NCBI RefSeq assembly: GCF_900119365.1
Contig: NZ_FPJO01000030.1
Location: forward strand, 1-64,000
Direction: 5' to 3'
Length of the DNA stretch: 64,000 bases
Source of the DNA: Streptomyces atratus
GTDB taxonomy: Bacteria; Actinomycetota; Actinomycetes; Streptomycetales; Streptomycetaceae
Part shown: in pieces, positions 51,659 to 59,942 of the stretch
Layout of the letters: every line of letters begins with the position of its first letter
Position numbering within the stretch: position 1 is the first letter of the stretch
Made by a program: the position numbers and the translations under genes
Notes under the pieces: generated by a model
Database searches by the model: none
What the model was told of the DNA's origin: nothing
What the model saw: the letters and a program-made list of their open reading frames with translations, nothing else

Positions 51659-52714
51659 TCAGTTGCTCCGGTACTTGGGGGCCGGCGGCGCCGTTATCCC
51701 CGGCAGACCGTCCTCCAGCCAGTTCCGGTACGACTGCATCCAGCGGCTGTCCCTGCCGCCCCTGCGGTAGTCCACCAGAACCTGGTTGACCCTGGCCACC
51801 AGGTCGTCGGCGCCGAGCTTCGCCGCCACGCCGTAGTACTCGGTGGTGAACGACTTGTCGCCCTTGAGCTCGACCGCCGGGTCCTGGGCGGCCTGGCCGG
51901 CCGCCAGCGCGTTGTCCGTGACCACCGCGTCGACCTCGCCCAGCTGCAGCCGCACCAGGCAGTCCAGCTGGTTGGGGACGGTGAGCTGGTCCTCGTCCGC
52001 CTCGGTGCCGTCGTGCGGGTCCTTGAAGACCGCGCCGAACGACTGCTTCTCCAGTGCCTCGTAGGCGGTGGAGCCTTCGGCGGTGCAGACCCGCTTGCCG
52101 GTCAGGGACTTGTCGAAGCCGGTGATCGTCGAGACCTTCGGCGCGAGGACCTGCTGCCCGGCCTGGAAGTAGGCCGTGGAGAACGAGACCTGCTTCAGCC
52201 GGCTGCAGTTGATGGTCATCGTCCGGACGACGACATCGACCTTGTCGTTCTCCAGGGCGGCGATCCGCTGGTTGGTGGGGATGGCCCGGAAGATCACCGC
52301 GTCGCGGTCGCCCAGGATGTTCTCGGCGATGGCCCGCACCAGGTCGATGTCGAAGCCTTCGAGCTTGTCCTTGCCCTCGCCGGCCGCCGTATTGCGGTAT
52401 CCCCAGCTGAAGCTGTTCTGGTCGACGCCCGCGATCAGCTTTCCGCGCTTCTTGATCTTCTCGATGTTCGGGCCGCTGCCGGACGACGGCGGAAGGCTCG
52501 CCTCCGGGTCCGTGCAGTCGTCGGCCCTGATCTGCACGGCCTGGGCCGTGCCCGGCCCCGCGGCATCCCCGCCGAGGGCCTCGGTGCCGCCGTGGGAGAG
52601 CGGCAGCAGGGTGAGCGCGGCCGTCACCGCGCAGGCCGCGGCCATGCCCGTCACCCCGCCCCAGCCGCGCAGCCTGCGGCGGGCGGACCACCGGCCCGCG
52701 CGCTTCCTGGTCAT
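51659..52714 (-). CDS. glnH: GlnH-type amino-acid binding protein of the PknG sensor system
   Basis: 351 residues. A positively charged start and a hydrophobic segment (VTGMAAACAVTAALTLL) indicate export; no good lipobox is seen, so it may stay anchored by an uncleaved signal. The remainder is a family-3 solute-binding domain: GKLIAGVDQNSFSWGYRN, LEGFDIDLVRAIAENILG, VDVVVRTMTINCSRLKQVSFSTAYF, GSTAYEAL. No permease or ATPase is present, so it is not an importer component. In mycobacteria GlnH senses Asp/Glu and signals through GlnX to PknG, and the same neighbours are here. ATG at 52714 has AGAGGGG upstream, 11 bases after the glnX stop. Confidence 0.9.
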   Translation of the reverse strand: MTRKRAGRWSARRRLRGWGGVTGMAAACAVTAALTLLPLSHGGTEALGGDAAGPGTAQAVQIRADDCTDPEASLPPSSGSGPNIEKIKKRGKLIAGVDQNSFSWGYRNTAAGEGKDKLEGFDIDLVRAIAENILGDRDAVIFRAIPTNQRIAALENDKVDVVVRTMTINCSRLKQVSFSTAYFQAGQQVLAPKVSTITGFDKSLTGKRVCTAEGSTAYEALEKQSFGAVFKDPHDGTEADEDQLTVPNQLDCLVRLQLGEVDAVVTDNALAAGQAAQDPAVELKGDKSFTTEYYGVAAKLGADDLVARVNQVLVDYRRGGRDSRWMQSYRNWLEDGLPGITAPPAPKYRSN

Positions 52715-52725
52715 CGCTGCCCCTC

Positions 52726-54117
52726 TCACCGGTACTCCGAGAGCCTGCGGTTGACTCCGACGATCGCGGCCACGGCGGCCAGCGCGGCCAGCGCGGCGGC
52801 CCCGGTCGGCAGCCCGCCCAGCGCCCCCTGCCCGTCCTTCGCGGCCCGGGTGAACTCGCCCTGCTCATGGGCGAGCGCCTGCTTCAGCGCGTCGTCCACC
52901 CGCTCGAAGGACTCACCCGTCGAGTCCTTCGACCCGATGATCTGCGTCCGCGCGCCCTCGTAGTCGCCGCTGTCGTCGGCCGTACGGGCCGTCCGGTGGC
53001 GGCCCTGCCACTCGGAGACGGCGTCGACGGCCTTCGCCACCGGTCCCCTTCCCTGGTCGTCGTCGGCAAGCTTCCCGGCTCTCCCCAGCTCTTCGCCGAG
53101 GGCCTTCATGTCCGTGCTGTAGTCGGTCTCGTACTTGTCGTTCCTGCCGTCCGCGGTGAGCACGGCGCCGCGGGCGACCAGAGTGAGGTTCTCATTGGCA
53201 CGCGCCTTCAGCGAGTCGATCCGCGCGCGATTGAGGACGTCGAGGGACTGCTGACCGTTGACATCGGCTCCATGCAGCTCGGACCGCGCCACCGTGTGCC
53301 CCACGGCCAGCCACAGCAGCAGCACCGTGGACGCCGCGGTCGCCACGAGCAGCCCGTGGTTGAACACCCGGTTGGTCCTGCGGTAGTTGCGCCGCTGCGC
53401 CCAGACCAGCCCGGCCAGCGCCACGACCCCGAGCCCGAGCGAGAAGAACGGCCAGGCCCTGGCCGAGTCGCTGTCCTCGCCGAGCCGGCCGGTCTCCGCC
53501 GCGTACAGCCGCTCGGCGGCCGGCAGCATCACCTTGCTCATCCGCTGGTTGGCGTACCGGATGTAGGCACCGCCCAGCGGCAGGCCCTGCCGGTTGTTGG
53601 CGCGGGCCCGCTCGATCAGACCCGTGTACCGGGGGAGTTCCTTGTTGAGCGTGGTGATCTCCTGGCCGGACTTCGTCGACGCTTCGGTGTTGGCGGCGGC
53701 CTTCACCAGGAGGCGGGACGCCTCCTCGATGTCCTTCTCGTACCGGTCGTGGACATCGCGCGGCTCCTGCGCCCCGGCCAGGAAACCGCTCGCCGCAGCG
53801 GTGTCGGCGTCCGCCAGCGAGCGGTAGATGGCCGCCGCGTCGGCGCTCAGCGGCTGGCTGCGGCCCACCACGTCGTCGGCGGCGGCCGCCCGGTCGGCGA
53901 TCTCGAAGGCCGTCACGGCCCCGAACGCCACGACGAGCAGGGCCAGTACGGCCCCGATGATCTGGAGCCTGCCCGGCTCGGTGGTGGCCGCGGCCCGCAC
54001 CTTGTCGGCCGTCACGGACAGCACACCGCGCTGCGGCGGAGCGGGTACGGTCGCGGGCACGGGCGACTGTTCCCGCTCGTGCTCAGGTGCCGTGCGCACA
54101 TTCGGCGGGTATGTCAC
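52726..54117 (-). CDS. glnX: GlnX-like membrane sensor
   Basis: 463 residues, GTG start at 54117 behind GGGGGAGG. Four membrane segments (about 51-71, then WPFFSLGLGVVALAGLVWA, LLVATAASTVLLLWLAVG and a C-terminal AALAALAAVAAIVGV). Two helical extracytoplasmic domains lie between helices 1-2 and 3-4, a layout like chemoreceptor or histidine-kinase sensors without a kinase. A 45-residue Pro-rich cytosolic N terminus (PVPATVPAPPQR) could contact PknG. It fits mycobacterial GlnX, which relays GlnH occupancy to PknG. It is the first gene of the seven-gene block. Confidence 0.88.
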   Translation of the reverse strand: MTYPPNVRTAPEHEREQSPVPATVPAPPQRGVLSVTADKVRAAATTEPGRLQIIGAVLALLVVAFGAVTAFEIADRAAAADDVVGRSQPLSADAAAIYRSLADADTAAASGFLAGAQEPRDVHDRYEKDIEEASRLLVKAAANTEASTKSGQEITTLNKELPRYTGLIERARANNRQGLPLGGAYIRYANQRMSKVMLPAAERLYAAETGRLGEDSDSARAWPFFSLGLGVVALAGLVWAQRRNYRRTNRVFNHGLLVATAASTVLLLWLAVGHTVARSELHGADVNGQQSLDVLNRARIDSLKARANENLTLVARGAVLTADGRNDKYETDYSTDMKALGEELGRAGKLADDDQGRGPVAKAVDAVSEWQGRHRTARTADDSGDYEGARTQIIGSKDSTGESFERVDDALKQALAHEQGEFTRAAKDGQGALGGLPTGAAALAALAAVAAIVGVNRRLSEYR

Positions 54118-54455
54118 TCGACCTCCCCCTCGGTCACTGACGGTGGCCCGACCCCCGGCCGATCGGGGACTGGTGCCCGGCCATGAAGTATGGCCGCAGG
54201 GACCGACATCCACACCACGAACGTCCGGATCCTGCATCGGCCCACGGATGCGCTCACACGCATTCGATCAAGGCCTGCGCCGCCGATCAAGACGATCGAC
54301 GGACCAGTACCCGGAGCGGACCGATCTCCCCACTCATGAACACGTCCGGGACAACTGAACGGTTCCCGTACGCGAGGGGCGTCCCGCAGCGCGAAAACGC
54401 GGCGGAACGCCCCCAGGCCGTGTCGTCGGCCGTGTCGTGGATCACGGACGACATG
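54118..54455. other. Intergenic region between glnX and the sugar kinase gene
   Basis: 338 bases without a gene. It must hold the promoter of glnX, but no convincing -35/-10 pair is visible on the minus strand. GATCAAG/GATCAAGACGATC repeats around 54267-54300 are the only other pattern. Its 54376-54413 part is the terminator of the unit ending at 54456, listed separately if read on the minus strand of the sugar operon. Confidence 0.5.
54376..54413 (-). terminator. Terminator of the ROK-glycoside operon
   Basis: GGGGCGTCCCGC (54376-54387) pairs with GCGGAACGCCCC (54402-54413) with one C-A mismatch, and an inner GCG-AAAA-CGC closes the hairpin. It lies 42 bases after the stop of the sugar kinase gene, the last of the operon. 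Confidence 0.7.
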
Positions 54456-55424
54456 TCAGCTGTACTGCGCACGCAGCCTCTCGTGCACCGCGGCGGCCGC
54501 GCCCGTGTGGTCCAGGCCGAGCAGCGCGGCCCCCAGCACCGGCGGCTGGGTCACCACCCGGATCTCCGCCTTCGGGGCCCGTACCGCGAGGAGTTCGCCG
54601 ATCTTCGCGTCCAACTGCGGGTGACGGGCCGCCAGTACGCTACCGCCCAGCACCACCGGCGCCTCCTCGTCCAGCAGGTCCAGCCTGCCCAGCGCGACCG
54701 AGGCCATCGCGACGACCTCCTCCGCCAGCCGGTCCACCAGCGCACCCGCCACCGCGTCCCCGGCCGCCGCGGTCGCGAAGAGCACCGGAGCCAGCTCGTG
54801 CCGGCGCTCGGACCCGACCCGGCCCAGATGCAGCGCCTCGATCAGCTCGTACATCGAGCCGAGCCCGAAGTGCCCCGGCAGCGTACGGACCAGCCCGGTC
54901 GGCTCACCGCGCCCGTCCTCGGCCCGCGCGGCGAACCACATCGCCTCCTCGGCCAGCCCCGCGCCGCCGCCCCAGTCACCGGAGATCCGTCCTATGGCGG
55001 GGAACCGCGCGGTCCGCCCGTCCGGCACCATGCCGACACAGTTGATCCCCGCGCCGCAGACCACGGCCACACCGCGCGGCTCGTCCACCCCCGCGCGCAG
55101 AATCGCGAAGGTGTCGTTGCGCACCTCGACGGTGGTGCCCCAGCCCCGTGCGCGCAGCGCCGCGGCCAGCTGCTCCTCCTCCACCGGGAGGTCGGCGTTG
55201 GCGAGACAGGCGGACACGTGCGCGACGGGGCCGGCCGGTTCGCCGGAGAGCTCCAGCGCCCGGCCGACGGCCGCGCCGAGGACGTCGACGGCCGTCTCGA
55301 TGCCCACGGCCGGCGGCTGGAAGCCACCGCCCCGGGCCTTCGAAAGCACCGTTCCGTCCGCACCGATCAGTGCCACGTCGGTCTTGCTGTTCCCCGCGTC
55401 GATCGCGAGGACCGAAGCGTTCAC
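54456..55424 (-). CDS. BadF/BadG-family sugar kinase (N-acetylglucosamine-kinase-like)
   Basis: 322 residues with the ASKHA kinase fold: VLAIDAGNSKTDVALI (phosphate 1), VAVVCGAGINCVGM, ISGDWGGGAGLAEEAMWFAARAEDGRGEPTGL, and VVLGGSVLAA (adenosine). These match human NAGK-like and bacterial BadF-type glucosamine/GlcNAc kinases. Its job here is probably to phosphorylate a sugar imported by the ABC system, or released by the glycosidase. GTG at 55424 overlaps the glycosidase stop (GTGA), so production is coupled. An upstream GTG at 55430 is possible. It is the last gene of the operon, followed by a hairpin at 54376-54413. Confidence 0.85.
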   Translation of the reverse strand: MNASVLAIDAGNSKTDVALIGADGTVLSKARGGGFQPPAVGIETAVDVLGAAVGRALELSGEPAGPVAHVSACLANADLPVEEEQLAAALRARGWGTTVEVRNDTFAILRAGVDEPRGVAVVCGAGINCVGMVPDGRTARFPAIGRISGDWGGGAGLAEEAMWFAARAEDGRGEPTGLVRTLPGHFGLGSMYELIEALHLGRVGSERRHELAPVLFATAAAGDAVAGALVDRLAEEVVAMASVALGRLDLLDEEAPVVLGGSVLAARHPQLDAKIGELLAVRAPKAEIRVVTQPPVLGAALLGLDHTGAAAAVHERLRAQYS

Positions 55425-56686
55425 GCCCACGCCAGGTGCTCCCGGTTGTGCGCGATCAGCTTGTCGGTGAGCGCCTCGGCGTACTCGAACTGGCCGATCA
55501 ACGGGTGCGCGAGCAGCGCCTTGAAGACCCGGTCCCGGCCGCCGCGCAGCGCGGCCTCCAGGGCGAGGTCCTCGTACGCCGTCACGTTGGCGATCAGACC
55601 GGCGTACAGCGGGTCCAGCTCGGGAACGGCGAGCGGCGTCGCGCCCGTGCCGTCGACCCGGGCCTGCACCTCGATCACCGCGTCGTCCGGCAGGAACGGC
55701 AGCGTGCCCTTGTTGTACGTGTTGACCACCTGCACCGCGGAGCCGCCCGAGCCGAGCAGTGAGGACGCCAGGTCCACGGCCGCCTCCGAGTAGAAGGCGC
55801 CGCCGCGCTTGGCGAGCAGCGCGGGCTTCTCGTCCAGCGCCGGATCGCCGTACATGGCGAGGAGTTCCTTCTCCATCGCGGCGACCTCGGCGGCCCGGGA
55901 CGGCTTGGTGCCGAGCTCCCGCACGACCGCGTCGTGCGCGTAGAAGTAACGCAGGTAGTACGAGGGGACGACGCCGAGCCGGTCGACGATCGCCCGGGGC
56001 ATGCGCAGGTCGTCCGCGATCGTGTCGCCGTGCTCGGCGAGCAGCCTCGGCAGGACGTTCTCGCCGTCGGGGCCGCCGAGGCGCACCCCGAGCTCCCAGG
56101 TCAGGTGGTTGAGCCCGACATGGTCGAGGTGCACCTCGCCGGGAGTGACGTCGAGCAGCCGGGCGAACTTCCGCTGGAAGCCGATCGCGACGTTGCACAG
56201 GCCGACGGCCTTGTGGCCGGCCTGGAGCAGCGCCCGGGTGACGATGCCGACCGGGTTGGTGAAGTCGATGATCCAGGCATCGGGGTTGGTGCGGCGGACC
56301 CGCTCGGCGATGTCCAGGACGACCGGCACGGTGCGCATCGCCTTGGCGAGGCCGCCGGCGCCGGTGGTCTCCTGGCCGATGCAGCCGCACTCCAGCGGCC
56401 AGGTCTCGTCCTGGTTGCGGGCGGCCTGGCCGCCGACGCGCAGCTGGAGCAGGACCGCGTCGGCGTCGGCGACGCCCGCGTCGAGGTCCGAGGTGGTGAC
56501 GATCCGCCCCGGGTGGCCCTGCTTGGCGAAGATCCGCCGGGCGAGGCCGCCGACGAGTTCCAGACGGTCGGCCGCCGGGTCGACGAGCACCAGCTCCTCG
56601 ATGGGCAGCGTGTCCCGCAGCCGGGCGAAGCCGTCGATCAGTTCAGGGGTGTAGGTGGACCCGCCACCAACTACTGCGAGCTTCAT
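55421..56686 (-). CDS. Family GH4 glycosidase (6-phospho-beta-glucosidase-like)
   Basis: 421 residues, the GH4 length. The NAD-binding start KLAVVGGGSTYTPELIDGF, LQLRVGG, the metal-site DFTNPVG, GLCNVAIG (catalytic Cys-Asn) and HLDHVGLNHLTW are all present. GH4 enzymes use NAD+ and Mn2+ to cleave by transient oxidation, often acting on 6-phospho-glycosides. Streptomyces lacks PTS uptake for most disaccharides, so a phosphorylated substrate would need a kinase, and one is encoded next. The exact sugar (beta-glucoside, chitobiose or other) cannot be told. AAGGGC precedes the ATG at 56686. Confidence 0.9.
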   Translation of the reverse strand: MKLAVVGGGSTYTPELIDGFARLRDTLPIEELVLVDPAADRLELVGGLARRIFAKQGHPGRIVTTSDLDAGVADADAVLLQLRVGGQAARNQDETWPLECGCIGQETTGAGGLAKAMRTVPVVLDIAERVRRTNPDAWIIDFTNPVGIVTRALLQAGHKAVGLCNVAIGFQRKFARLLDVTPGEVHLDHVGLNHLTWELGVRLGGPDGENVLPRLLAEHGDTIADDLRMPRAIVDRLGVVPSYYLRYFYAHDAVVRELGTKPSRAAEVAAMEKELLAMYGDPALDEKPALLAKRGGAFYSEAAVDLASSLLGSGGSAVQVVNTYNKGTLPFLPDDAVIEVQARVDGTGATPLAVPELDPLYAGLIANVTAYEDLALEAALRGGRDRVFKALLAHPLIGQFEYAEALTDKLIAHNREHLAWA

Positions 56687-56689
56687 AGG

Positions 56690-57601
56690 TCAGCCCTTTA
56701 CTCCGGTCAGTGTGACGCCCTCGACAAATGCCTTCTGTGCGAAGAAGAAGACGAGGATCACGGGGGCCATGACCAGTACGGTCGCGGCCATGGTCAGGTT
56801 CCAGTCGGTGTGGTGCGCGCTCTTGAAGGACTCCAGGCCGTAACTGAGCGTCCAGGCGGCCGGGTTCTCCGAGGCGTAGATCTGCGGGCCGAAGTAGTCG
56901 TTCCAGGCGTAGAAGAACTGGAAGAGGGCCACCGCGGCGATGCCCGGCTTCGCCATCGGCACGACGACCCTGAGCAGGGTGCGCAGTTCGCCGCAGCCGT
57001 CGACCTTCGCCGCGTCGAGGTACTCGTTCGGGATGGTCAGCAGGAACTGCCGCAGCAGGAAGATGGAGAACGCGTCGCCGAAGGCCATCGGGATGATCAG
57101 CGGCCAGAGCGTGCCGGACAGGTCCAGCTGCTTGGCCCAGAACAGGTACATCGGGATGACGACGACCTGCGGCGGCAGCATCATCATCGAGATGACGAGC
57201 ATCAGTGACAGCTGCCGGCCGCGGAAGCGGAACTTGGCGAGCGCGTACGCCACGGGCAGCGACGACACGACCGTGAGGACGGTGCCGAGTCCCGCGTACA
57301 GCAGGGTGTTCTTCCACCAGGTCAGAAAGCCGTCGGTTTCGAACACCCGCTGGTAGTTGCTCCACTCGAAGGGGTGCGGCCACAGATCGCGGGTCAGCGC
57401 CTGCTGGCCGCTCATCAGCGAGGTGAGCACCAGGAAGACGAACGGCAGCACGAAGAAGAGCGCGGCGGCGACCCCGAGCGAGTGCACGGCGATCCAGTTC
57501 AGCAGCGACTTGCGGCGCGCCCTGCGTCCGGCCGGGGTGACCGGGCCGGTCGCGGGGTCGGCTTCCTTGACGGCGTCGAGTACCTGCGCCACGTCACTCA
57601 C
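56690..57601 (-). CDS. Carbohydrate ABC importer permease (MalG type)
   Basis: 303 residues with six membrane segments after a ~35-residue cytosolic start. The MalG-type coupling loop EYLDAAKVDGCGELRTLLRVVVPMAKPGIA is present near residue 200. It starts at GTG 57601, overlapping the end of the MalF-type gene by eight bases, and its stop lies just ahead of the GH4 start. Together with the other permease it forms the channel. No ATPase gene lies in this operon, so it probably uses the multi-importer ATPase MsiK encoded elsewhere, as other Streptomyces CUT1 systems do. Confidence 0.92.
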   Translation of the reverse strand: MSDVAQVLDAVKEADPATGPVTPAGRRARRKSLLNWIAVHSLGVAAALFFVLPFVFLVLTSLMSGQQALTRDLWPHPFEWSNYQRVFETDGFLTWWKNTLLYAGLGTVLTVVSSLPVAYALAKFRFRGRQLSLMLVISMMMLPPQVVVIPMYLFWAKQLDLSGTLWPLIIPMAFGDAFSIFLLRQFLLTIPNEYLDAAKVDGCGELRTLLRVVVPMAKPGIAAVALFQFFYAWNDYFGPQIYASENPAAWTLSYGLESFKSAHHTDWNLTMAATVLVMAPVILVFFFAQKAFVEGVTLTGVKG

Positions 57602-58535
57602 CTGCCTGGATCAGTCCGCTGCGGCGTCGCATCAGCAGTGCGGTGAACGCCATGGCGAGTACGAAGAGAACGAGCGCGACCACGCAGGCGGAGCCGTAGT
57701 CGAAGCGCTGGAAACCGAGGTTGTAGATGACCTGCGGAAGCGTCAGTGTCGACTTGTCGGGATAGCCCGGTTCGAACTGCTGCCCGGAGCCGCCCATCAC
57801 GCCCGAGGCGACCTTCCCGGCCACGAACGGCTGGGTGTAGTACTGCATCGTCTGGATGATCCCGGTGACCACCGCGAACATGATGATCGGCGAGATGTTC
57901 GGCAGGGTGACGAAGCGGAACCGCTGGAACGCGGTCGCCCCGTCCAGCTCCGCCGCCTCGTACTGCTCCTTCGGTACGTCGAGCAGCGCGGCCATGAAGA
58001 TCACCATCAGGTCGCCCACCCCCCAGACCGCGAGCGCGGTCAGGGCCGGCTTGGACCAGGTGGCGTCGGTGAACCAGCCGGGCGTGGGCAGCCCGATCTC
58101 GCCGAGGATCGAATTGACCGGCCCGGTACCCGGGTTGAGCAGGAAGACGAAGCCGAGGGTCGCCGCGACCGGCGGGGCCAGGTACGGCAGGTAGAACAGG
58201 GTCCGGAAGACCCCGGCACCCGTCTTGATCTTCGTGATCAGCAGCCCGACACCGAGGCCGAACACCACCCGGCAGGTGACCATGACCACGACCAGCCAGA
58301 GCGTGTTGCGCAGCGCCGGCCAGAACAGCGGGAATTCGTTGAAGACGAAAGACCAGTTCTTCAGCCCGCTGAACTCGGGGGCCGTGAAACCGTCGTACGA
58401 GGTGAAGGAGAAGTAGACGGTGGAGATCAGCGGGTAGGCGAAGAAGACGCAGAACCCGATCAGCCACGGCGACATGAAGGCCGCTGTCCGAAGCGCCGAC
58501 CGGCGGCGCTTCGCACGGAGTGTGTACGTGGTCAT
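57594..58535 (-). CDS. Carbohydrate ABC importer permease (MalF type)
   Basis: 313 residues, six membrane segments. The coupling motif QYEAAELDGATAFQRFRFVTLPNISPI is typical for CUT1 permeases. ATG at 58535 lies seven bases behind the stop of the binding-protein gene. It pairs with the MalG-type permease downstream. The first extracytoplasmic loop (FSFTSYDGFTAPEFSGLKNWSFVFNEFP) is the longest, as usual. Confidence 0.92.
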   Translation of the reverse strand: MTTYTLRAKRRRSALRTAAFMSPWLIGFCVFFAYPLISTVYFSFTSYDGFTAPEFSGLKNWSFVFNEFPLFWPALRNTLWLVVVMVTCRVVFGLGVGLLITKIKTGAGVFRTLFYLPYLAPPVAATLGFVFLLNPGTGPVNSILGEIGLPTPGWFTDATWSKPALTALAVWGVGDLMVIFMAALLDVPKEQYEAAELDGATAFQRFRFVTLPNISPIIMFAVVTGIIQTMQYYTQPFVAGKVASGVMGGSGQQFEPGYPDKSTLTLPQVIYNLGFQRFDYGSACVVALVLFVLAMAFTALLMRRRSGLIQAGE

Positions 58536-58542
58536 CGCGGCG

Positions 58543-59880
58543 CTACTTCGCCTGCGCGATGGCTGCGTCGATCTCCTTGGCGGTGTTCTTCAGACCCGCC
58601 TCGATGTCCTTCTGCTTGCCCTTCTCGATGTCGAATCCGAGGTTCTGCAGGGACACCAGGTACGCGCCGCCGTTCACCGAGGGCGGGGTGGTGGTGCTCT
58701 TCGGGTTCGCGGCGATGTCGAGGAAGGTCTTGAACCGCGGGTCGTACTTCAGCTTCGGCGACTTCAGCGCCGCCAGGGTGGAGGGCACGTTGTGGATGGC
58801 ATTGGCGAAATTCACCACGGCGTCGGTGTCGGTCGTCATGAACTTCACCAGCTCCCAGGCCGCGTTCTGCTTCTTCGAGGTGGCGGCGATACCGGCGATG
58901 GTGCCGGTCAGATAGCCCTTGCCGTAGGTGTCGGCCTCGTCGTCGGCGACGGGCATCGGGGCGACGCCGATCTCGAACTTCGGCTTGGTCTCCTCGGCCA
59001 TCCCGAGCCGCCACTCGCCGTCCAGCTGCATGGCCACCTGGCCGGTGTGGAACGGGTGCTTGGCGCCCCACTCGTCACCGAACGACGTGCGGTACTTCTC
59101 CAGCTTCTCGTAACCGCCCAGTTCGTCGACCAGCTTCTTCTGGGTCTTGAGCATGGAGGCGAACGCCGGGTCCTCGGCGATGTTCGACTTGCCGTCCGCG
59201 TCGAAGTACTTCGGGTCCCAGCCACCGAGGTAGTGCTCGGTGGTCGACTCGTAGCCGTGGTAGTTCGGCATGAAGCCGAGCTGCTCGTACGAGTCGCCCT
59301 TGGTCTTCGTCAGCCGCTTGGCGGTCGCGGCCAGCTCCGACCAGGTCTGCGGGGGCCTCTTGATGCCGGCCTTCTCGAACGCGTCCTTGTTGTAGTAGAG
59401 GCCGTACGCGTCACCGAGCAGCGGCACGGTGCAGCGCACCCCGTCGAACTGGGTGTACTCGTTCATCGCCTTGGGGAAGGTCTTGTCCGGGTCGATCCCG
59501 TCCTTCTTCAGGAAGGGGTCGAGGTCGACGAACGCCTTCGACGAGCAGAACTTGCCGACGTTGTTCGTGGTGAACGACGAGATGACGTCCGGGGCCTTCG
59601 AACCGCCCGCCCGCAGCGCCTGGTTGATCTTGTCGTCGGTCATGTTGCCGATGACCTTCACATGGATGTTGGGGTGCGCCTTCTTGAAGGCGTCGACCGT
59701 CGCCCGGATTCCCGCGACCTCGTTCGGGGAGTTCCAGCCGTGCCAGAAGTTGATGGTCGTCTCCTTGGACGGGTCATCACTGGCACCGGAGTTGCTCTGG
59801 CCCATACAGGCCGAGGCGAGCAGAGATATGGCGGCGGTCGCGGCGAACGCGGCGGCCGTCTTCCGGCGGTTTCCGGACAT
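58543..59880 (-). CDS. Sugar-binding lipoprotein of the CUT1 importer
   Basis: 445 residues. Signal peptide with lipobox LLASAC (Cys25) anchors it to the membrane outside. The mature part is a family-1 solute-binding protein: TINFWHGWNSPNEVAGIRATVDAFKKAHPNIHVKV, GLYYNKDAFEKAGI, WELVKFMTTDTDAVVNFAN. It captures the sugar for the two permeases. Aromatic residues (several Trp and Tyr) line the likely pocket, fitting an oligosaccharide, but the ligand is unknown. It follows the ROK regulator by 62 bases in the same direction. Confidence 0.92.
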   Translation of the reverse strand: MSGNRRKTAAAFAATAAISLLASACMGQSNSGASDDPSKETTINFWHGWNSPNEVAGIRATVDAFKKAHPNIHVKVIGNMTDDKINQALRAGGSKAPDVISSFTTNNVGKFCSSKAFVDLDPFLKKDGIDPDKTFPKAMNEYTQFDGVRCTVPLLGDAYGLYYNKDAFEKAGIKRPPQTWSELAATAKRLTKTKGDSYEQLGFMPNYHGYESTTEHYLGGWDPKYFDADGKSNIAEDPAFASMLKTQKKLVDELGGYEKLEKYRTSFGDEWGAKHPFHTGQVAMQLDGEWRLGMAEETKPKFEIGVAPMPVADDEADTYGKGYLTGTIAGIAATSKKQNAAWELVKFMTTDTDAVVNFANAIHNVPSTLAALKSPKLKYDPRFKTFLDIAANPKSTTTPPSVNGGAYLVSLQNLGFDIEKGKQKDIEAGLKNTAKEIDAAIAQAK

Positions 59881-59942
59881 GGCGGTCTCCCGGTGAAGGA
59901 TGGGGGCGGGGGTACGGAGGGAAGAGGGCGGGCCGAGAAGGA

